DNA of 64,000 nt from contig JHYJ01000011.1 of NCBI GenBank assembly GCA_000621425.1, positions 1-64,000 on the forward strand. The letters are read 5' to 3'. The notes beneath the pieces are model-generated. The model was not told where the DNA came from. It made no database searches and saw only the letters and a list, made by a program, of their open reading frames with translations. Origin of the DNA: Lachnospiraceae bacterium AB2028. GTDB lineage: Bacteria; Bacillota; Clostridia; Lachnospirales; Lachnospiraceae. A program made the translations under genes and the position numbers. The number at the start of each line of letters is the position of its first letter. Position 1 is the first letter of the stretch. This document shows, one piece after another, positions 59,248 to 64,000 of the stretch.

Positions 59248-60096
59248 TCACTTGCTCGCATAAGTATTCTCCGAATAACCTGCAAGCAATGTAGTGATGT
59301 TCGAATGGAATCCGTCATTCATGGTCGCAGTATCCATATCCAAATACTGTGGACATTTCGACAGATTGTTATTGTCATAAAATGTTATGTCATACATATG
59401 CCAGCCGTCTTTCTCGGCAATCGCTGACCAGGCATGATCAGCGTTAGCCACAAGCATTGCATCTATATACTCAGCTGACGTACAGGTATAGTCTACGCAT
59501 CCTGTCTTAGGATTGATAGGAAGATATGCAACCATTGCATCAAAGGCCGTTGCATAAGTAGTACATACGCCCTTGCCGTCTTTGTAGCAGCTCATTGCAT
59601 TCTGGTATGATGCAAGCAGCTGGGGATTATTTACAGCAGTGTAGTCATATGTCATCCTGTCTGCCACCCAGTCAGCAGCCCTAAGAATCGCGTCGCTCCT
59701 CTTTGTTCCCGAAGGCACTATAGCCGGAGCATTCTGAGCCAGCCAGTTCATAGTATTGGTATGCAGGTTCTTAAGCGTATTCACGTCGTTTGCTGAAAGA
59801 ACCATGACATAAACGCCGTTCTTCTTCATGAACTTCACATCAAGATATGCCAGTCCGCCGGCTTCCTTGTATGCGGCACCTATCTTGGCAACACCTAAGT
59901 TATATGAAGTATCGATATCCTTTGATGCAGTACCGCTGACTGCATAATAACCTTCCTGAATGGGAACAAACTCAACCGTATCTTCACCGGCTGCCTGTGT
60001 ATCAAGGGAAACACTCAAAAAGACAACTGCAAAGACAAGTGCGGCACCCATGATCATTGATACTATTTTTGACAAAGTATATTCTTTTTTATTCAT
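59248..60096 (-). CDS. Secreted transglutaminase-like cysteine protease-fold protein
   Basis: 282 residues from the ATG at 60096; the frame extends to 60162. A signal peptide (KIVSMIMGAALVFAVVFLSV, cut near TQAAG) shows export. The catalytic triad is visible: Cys in KGVCTTYATAFDAM, His in NADHAWSAI and Asp in MYDITFYDNN. Such domains cross-link or hydrolyse peptide bonds in the wall or extracellular proteins. No membrane anchor or sorting signal follows, so it may be released. There is a GGAGGG site, a little far from the ATG. Downstream is a shared terminator. Confidence 0.85.
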   Translation of the reverse strand: MNKKEYTLSKIVSMIMGAALVFAVVFLSVSLDTQAAGEDTVEFVPIQEGYYAVSGTASKDIDTSYNLGVAKIGAAYKEAGGLAYLDVKFMKKNGVYVMVLSANDVNTLKNLHTNTMNWLAQNAPAIVPSGTKRSDAILRAADWVADRMTYDYTAVNNPQLLASYQNAMSCYKDGKGVCTTYATAFDAMVAYLPINPKTGCVDYTCTSAEYIDAMLVANADHAWSAIAEKDGWHMYDITFYDNNNLSKCPQYLDMDTATMNDGFHSNITTLLAGYSENTYASK

Positions 60097-60204
60097 AATC
60101 CGCAGTCCCTCCACACTAAAACATGTGAATTGATCTCCGCCCCTTTGGCTTAATGGTATCAAATTCAGGCCTTTTTTTCAATATCAGTCAAGCCTTTTTA
60201 CCCC

Positions 60205-60612
60205 TTACGTCCAAAGCGTGGTTATGTACATCGGTGATGACTCGTCGCACTTTTCAAACCCGCAGTTTTCATAGAAATGCAGCTCTTTATCGTAGGCTAT
60301 CACCACAAGCCGCATGTAATCCTTGTAGTGCTCTTTTACCATTTCCACCAGGTTCCTTCCTATCTTCATCTTGTGGTAATCCGGATGCACAAGGAGGTAA
60401 TGCACATATGCATTCATAATGCCGTCATCCATGGCACATACCATACCCACCAGCTTGTCACCGTCCCAAGCTGAATACACGGTCCGGAAATTTTCCATTG
60501 CCACTACAAGCTTATCCGGGAAATGTCCCGAAGACCATTCAACGGAAAGAAAGAGAGCCTCTATTTCCTCTTTTGTGAATTTCTTTATGTCTTTATATTC
60601 AATGTCTGCCAT
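60205..60612 (-). CDS. GNAT-family acetyltransferase
   Basis: 135 residues from the ATG at 60612, with GGGGGAG five bases upstream; the frame extends to 60630. Fold markers: DKLVGMVCAMDDG, YVHYLLVHPDYHKMKIGRNLV (acetyl-CoA loop KMKIGRNL), MRLVVIAYDKELHFYENCGF. The C-terminal YENCGF is the classical GNAT end. The substrate is unknown. It lies between two minus-strand genes, without clear coupling. Confidence 0.88.
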   Translation of the reverse strand: MADIEYKDIKKFTKEEIEALFLSVEWSSGHFPDKLVVAMENFRTVYSAWDGDKLVGMVCAMDDGIMNAYVHYLLVHPDYHKMKIGRNLVEMVKEHYKDYMRLVVIAYDKELHFYENCGFEKCDESSPMYITTLWT

Positions 60613-60677
60613 AGATACTCCCCCGCTCACTTTTACAGCTATGCAGTTACCACGATACGAAATCCGGTTCTACACCC

Positions 60678-61742
60678 TCACTTCGTACTGACATCGCTTG
60701 CATTGTCAAAGTGCCACAGATTAGACTGGTCGTACTTGTCAGGATTCAGCCAGATCCACTCTTCCTCGTCATATTCTATGTACCACTTGCCGTCCTCATA
60801 TTCCATCCAGCCGTAGTCACCGTAATCGGATGAAATATCCTCATACCAGTACTGCCACAGGTTGGGGCTCACATCCGTGTTGTACCACACATAGCAGTCC
60901 GTATCCTTATCGTAATAGCTCTCATAGGAATAATCCCAGTACAGCACCTTATCATAGTCGTCGGAATCGGAAATGGTATATCCGTCGTCTCCGTTTTTCA
61001 GGTACAGGGTGGAGCCGAATATATCAACATTGGATACCGGCTTGGAATCAGACCCGGAATCATGGGCAGCGTTGTATGCTGCCTTATTCGCTCTGTCAAT
61101 CCTGTACATTACTCCCAGCATAGTCATTATCACGAATGAGAAAATACATACGACAGTAGCAACCACTATCACTCCTATACCGCGCGACCTGCGGGAATAG
61201 GCAGGTGCATCATCCGTCACTGAATAATCATAGCTTAATGCCACTTCATCAGGCTCATCCAGTATGGCTTCAATGACCATATTTGCCCCGCAGTTTTCAC
61301 AGGTCATGGTCTCATTGTCATCTGTTAAGTCCCTTACGCTGGTAGTTCCGCAGTACTCACATCTCAGGGGAACGTTCTCGTATTTCTGGTTATGTTTTAA
61401 GATAAGGGTCTCGTAATGATTACCGTTTTCATCATAGTAACCCTTTTTATATACTGTGCCTGTCTCTACATCAGTCCAGTCCGCCGGATAAAAAACATAC
61501 TCATGCTTTCTGCACCTGTAGCTGGTTACATGGCCGGAACCGGAAAAACCCCTGGGCTGGTTTACCCTGGGCCTGACAAGAGGCGCCGGTCCCGAACGGC
61601 GGTGGCTGACGGAACTGTGGGAACTGGAACTATGTCCATGATAGCTGCTGCGTGAGCTATGGCTGCGCGACCTGCTTGAGCTCCTGTGTGAGCTGTGCGA
61701 ACGGCTGCTGTGTGAACTTGAACTGTGACCTCTCGGTGGCAT
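60678..61742 (-). CDS. Zinc-ribbon membrane protein with a Ser/His/Arg-rich N-terminus
   Basis: 354 residues. Residues 1-50 are almost only Ser, His, Arg and Gly, as in RSHSSHRSSSRSRSHSSRSS. Then comes a region with two C-x-x-C pairs, RCEYCGTTSVRD and TCENCGANMV, likely a zinc ribbon. One membrane span follows (GVIVVATVVCIFSFVIMTML, about 188-210). The C-terminal 130 residues are very rich in Tyr, Asp and Trp (for example GDYGWMEYEDGKWYIEY), suggesting an outside domain. I recognise no family name. GGGGAGGG precedes the ATG. Confidence 0.68.
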   Translation of the reverse strand: MPPRGHSSSSHSSRSHSSHRSSSRSRSHSSRSSYHGHSSSSHSSVSHRRSGPAPLVRPRVNQPRGFSGSGHVTSYRCRKHEYVFYPADWTDVETGTVYKKGYYDENGNHYETLILKHNQKYENVPLRCEYCGTTSVRDLTDDNETMTCENCGANMVIEAILDEPDEVALSYDYSVTDDAPAYSRRSRGIGVIVVATVVCIFSFVIMTMLGVMYRIDRANKAAYNAAHDSGSDSKPVSNVDIFGSTLYLKNGDDGYTISDSDDYDKVLYWDYSYESYYDKDTDCYVWYNTDVSPNLWQYWYEDISSDYGDYGWMEYEDGKWYIEYDEEEWIWLNPDKYDQSNLWHFDNASDVSTK

Positions 61743-61833
61743 AGGCTACCCTCCCCATAAATTAATTCATACAAAGCAATCAGTCCCGCTGCAGGCGTAC
61801 ATGCATGGGACGATCACTTTTAACACTTAAAAT

Positions 61834-61842
61834 ATTATATCA
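61834..61842 (-). promoter_or_regulatory. Extended -10 promoter of the zinc-ribbon gene
   Basis: TGATATAAT on the minus strand, about 92 bases before the ATG at 61742. The -35 region is weak. Confidence 0.5.
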
Positions 61843-61876
61843 CTTGCGGGGTTACTTATGAACGGCAAACAGAATC

Positions 61877-62872
61877 TTACCAGACTTCGTAGGTCATCTC
61901 TGAAAGCCTGAATTCTACGGAATAGATTCCATACTCCAGACGATAATCACCCTCTGAAAGCGCACCAAGGAGGCTGCTCTGCATTCTGACTGACAGATAT
62001 GAACCGTCTCCAGGCTCAGCATTGAGCGTACAGTCTGAAGGTGTGATGTCCACAAAGCTGCCGCCCTCGGATTTATACAGCTTGAATACATCCTGTTCTT
62101 TGATCTGTCCGCTGTCGTCAACCAGATTAAACTCTATAGTAGTCTGTGCCGCTTCCTTTACCTCGCCGTAAATGTTATAAGATTCATCTTTATGATCATA
62201 CTCGTAAACAAATATCGTCACGCTGCCCATGGTATTGGACGCACTGTACTCGCTTTCGTCAATGCCCAGCATGGTATATACATACGGATCATCGACACCG
62301 ACCGAAAGCGCGACATTCATTTCCTGCCTGTCGGTGATATCCCCCCAGGCCTGTAAGGAATCGTCATAAGCCTGGTAAAGCCATTTGTTTTCTGCCGGAT
62401 CCCTGAAATCACAGTAAGTCAGATCCAGTCCATCCTTAAAATCAACATTGCAGCGTTCGTCACCGATGTCAAACATTACCGTATTCAGGGTTATCCTGCT
62501 GTCATAGGCAAGCCGCACATAACAGAAACCGCTTTTCTCAGTGATTTCTGTCTCATCAAACTCAAAATATCCATAAGGGCATACTCCGGAAACAGTATTG
62601 CATTCTCGGATGATGGCAGGATCCACGCCATCCTTTCCCGGATCATCAAAAACAAGGACGATAGTGGAAACGCCATTGTCACTTTCCGTCCCCACCGCTA
62701 TCAGGCCGAATAGATTATCCTCCGGGTACTCTTCCCATGCCATGGAAGTCGATTCAGTACCGGGATACTTTGAGACAGCCTTCTCTGCCGCAGTTTTGCC
62801 CGATGGCAGGCCACATGCTGTCAGGGACAAGGTTAAGATAACCGGTATGATGTACTTAGATGTTCTTTTCAT
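61877..62872 (-). CDS. Predicted lipoprotein of unknown function
   Basis: 331 residues from the ATG at 62872, with AGGAGG just upstream; the frame extends to 62896. Signal peptide with lipobox LTACG. The mature part begins PSGKTAAEKAVSKYPG and is acidic, with beta-rich segments (DDPYVYTMLGIDESEY, GSVTIFVYEYDHKDES) and a C-terminal DYRLEYGIYSVEFRLSEM. Six cysteines are spread through the mature part. No family recognised. It could be a substrate-binding or stress-linked surface protein. Faces the divergent DUF5131 gene across about 250 bases. Confidence 0.62.
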   Translation of the reverse strand: MKRTSKYIIPVILTLSLTACGLPSGKTAAEKAVSKYPGTESTSMAWEEYPEDNLFGLIAVGTESDNGVSTIVLVFDDPGKDGVDPAIIRECNTVSGVCPYGYFEFDETEITEKSGFCYVRLAYDSRITLNTVMFDIGDERCNVDFKDGLDLTYCDFRDPAENKWLYQAYDDSLQAWGDITDRQEMNVALSVGVDDPYVYTMLGIDESEYSASNTMGSVTIFVYEYDHKDESYNIYGEVKEAAQTTIEFNLVDDSGQIKEQDVFKLYKSEGGSFVDITPSDCTLNAEPGDGSYLSVRMQSSLLGALSEGDYRLEYGIYSVEFRLSEMTYEVW

Positions 62873-63128
62873 AGTTACTCCTCCTGGCATAATCATACGG
62901 CTCAGCCGGAATTATCACAGACTTTTTTGCACTCAGTTCCAGTCCCTCACCGTATACTATATTTCTCATTACATAAAAGATACGAACACAACAGGAAAAA
63001 TTATGGAATAATTTCAAATATTGCTGCCTGCCCGGAAAATCAGTATCATAAACGTAATAATTTACACACAGATGCGACTTACAACAAGTGACCGCAACTA
63101 CGACTCAATAAAAAAGAAAAACATTATC

Positions 63129-63941
63129 ATGAAACAGCTGTCATTTTTACCGGAAGATAATATTGATCCCCGTCCGCCGATATCCGTCAACTGGAATCTG
63201 TGGCACGGATGCACCAGGGCAAGCACAGGCTGCCTGCACTGCTACATGTACCGCCGTGACGAATCCATCGGGAAGGATCCGTCCATCGTACAGAAGACCG
63301 AGAATTTCGACCTCCCGGTCAGGATACTTAAGTCCGGAAAAAATAAGGGAAGATACAAAATTCCCCTGGGCTCACACATCTATACCTGCTTCTCATCGGA
63401 TTTCTTTCATCCGGATGCTGATGGCTGGCGCGATGACGCCTGGGACATGATACACGAGCGCTCAGACTGTTCCTTTTTCATGATAACGAAAAGACCTGAA
63501 CGGATAGCTGACCACCTGCCCGCAAACTGGGGGAACGGCTGGGAACATGTCATAATAGCCGTCACCTGTGAAAACCAGGAAATGACAGATAAGCGCCTTC
63601 CGGTTTATCTGCAGCTCCCGCTCTTCCATCATTCCGTAATGATAGAGCCCATGCTGACAGCAGTCGACCTTAGGCCCTATATAGAAAAATACCGATGTGC
63701 CGACAGCACACCGGTAATAAAGCATGTCTCCGTTGGCGGTGAGTCCGGTCCCGGTGCAAGGACCTGCGACTTTGAATGGGTAAAGGACATACATGAGCAG
63801 TGCCTGGAAAACGGCATATCACTCTACTATCACCAGACCGGCGCAAAGCTTATAAAAGACGGAAAGCTCTACAATATCCCCAGACATCTTCAGCACGCCC
63901 AGGCACATAAGGCCGGTATTGATATCCCGGAAAAATCGTAG
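63129..63941 (+). CDS. DUF5131 protein (phage Gp37/Gp68 family)
   Basis: 270 residues from the ATG at 63129; the frame opens at 63021. The family motif is clear: NWNLWHGCTRASTGCLHCYM, with Cys at about 28, 35 and 38, then FSSDFFHPDADGWRDDAW, FFMITKRPERI, ITCENQEMTDKRLP-like VTCENQEMTDKRLP, and VSVGGESGPGARTCDFEWV. DUF5131 proteins look like iron-sulfur (radical SAM-related) proteins found on phages and in genomes, of unknown activity. A promoter-like pair TTGCTG (63021) and TATCAT (63044), 17 bases apart, lies upstream. No ribosome site is obvious. Confidence 0.85.
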   Translation: MKQLSFLPEDNIDPRPPISVNWNLWHGCTRASTGCLHCYMYRRDESIGKDPSIVQKTENFDLPVRILKSGKNKGRYKIPLGSHIYTCFSSDFFHPDADGWRDDAWDMIHERSDCSFFMITKRPERIADHLPANWGNGWEHVIIAVTCENQEMTDKRLPVYLQLPLFHHSVMIEPMLTAVDLRPYIEKYRCADSTPVIKHVSVGGESGPGARTCDFEWVKDIHEQCLENGISLYYHQTGAKLIKDGKLYNIPRHLQHAQAHKAGIDIPEKS

Positions 63942-64000
63942 TTAATTTCCCTTCTTCTTCTTAACTACCCTGTAGCCCACAAAACCGGCCACACCAAGCC
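63942..64000 (-). CDS. C-terminal end of an unidentified protein, partial
   Basis: On the minus strand a frame enters at the window edge and ends LGVAGFVGYRVVKKKKGN. A hydrophobic stretch followed by a basic tail fits the last membrane helix of a membrane or surface protein. Nothing more can be said. It is convergent with the DUF5131 gene, whose stop abuts it. Confidence 0.4.
   Translation of the reverse strand, partial: LGVAGFVGYRVVKKKKGN

Overview
The window looks like chromosome of an anaerobic Lachnospiraceae-type Firmicute. This is an inference from gene content: CIRCE-controlled groESL, an oxygen-independent HemZ, a YbiT-like ABC-F, a DUF815 ATPase, ppk/ppx, strong AAGGAGG ribosome sites, SigA-type promoters and many c-di-GMP and hybrid-kinase proteins. 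Most genes lie on the minus strand. No rRNA, tRNA or CRISPR array was seen.

Layout. 1-1003: the end of an IS3-family element cut by the window edge. 1045-2960: a small unknown protein, a family 2 glycosyltransferase and a phosphopantetheinyl transferase. 3139-15352: one long minus-strand signalling run behind a good promoter. In order of transcription it holds a lipoprotein solute-binding protein, a Cache hybrid kinase, a double receiver, a REC-HD-GYP phosphodiesterase, a 7TM hybrid kinase, a PTS-EIIC/EAL fusion, an RsbW-like protein and a STAS protein. It joins nutrient or ligand sensing to c-di-GMP breakdown and a partner-switch-like pair.

15409-28510 is an accessory region, visibly A+T-rich from about 15.4 to 20.9 kb. 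It holds an N-truncated ATPase, a lipoprotein, a 57-residue ORF with a sequestered ribosome site, a Thoeris-like TIR + macro pair, and a divergent DUF4417 / YwqJ-like deaminase / possible immunity operon. The rest is a remnant of an integrative conjugative element or plasmid: VirD4, PcfB, a DUF1016 nuclease, a DUF6017-type replication protein with tandem 22-bp iterons inside its gene, ParB and ParA. No integrase, relaxase or VirB4 is present, so the element is incomplete or its modules lie elsewhere.

28558-44475 is core: hemZ, a 1320-residue protein of unknown function, a GNAT protein, an MBL hydrolase, relA/spoT, apt, and a 2-aminoethylphosphonate operon (phnW, a TagB-like transferase, a TagD-like/PEP mutase fusion, a LicC-like cytidylyltransferase, phosphonopyruvate decarboxylase), probably for surface decoration. 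44569-50693: groESL with CIRCE, a membrane diguanylate cyclase, an ABC-F ATPase and a HAD phosphatase. 50809-64000: maf, ppk, ppx, a DUF815 ATPase, an APH-like kinase, holA, a secreted transglutaminase, a GNAT protein, a Ser/His/Arg-rich zinc-ribbon membrane protein, a lipoprotein, a DUF5131 protein and the tail of one more gene.

The best candidates for undescribed biology are: the macro/TIR pair with a soluble N-terminal domain and helically phased TCAAAAC repeats at its start; the DUF4417-deaminase operon diverging from it; the iterons inside the rep gene; and the SBP/kinase/HD-GYP/EIIC-EAL signalling operon.
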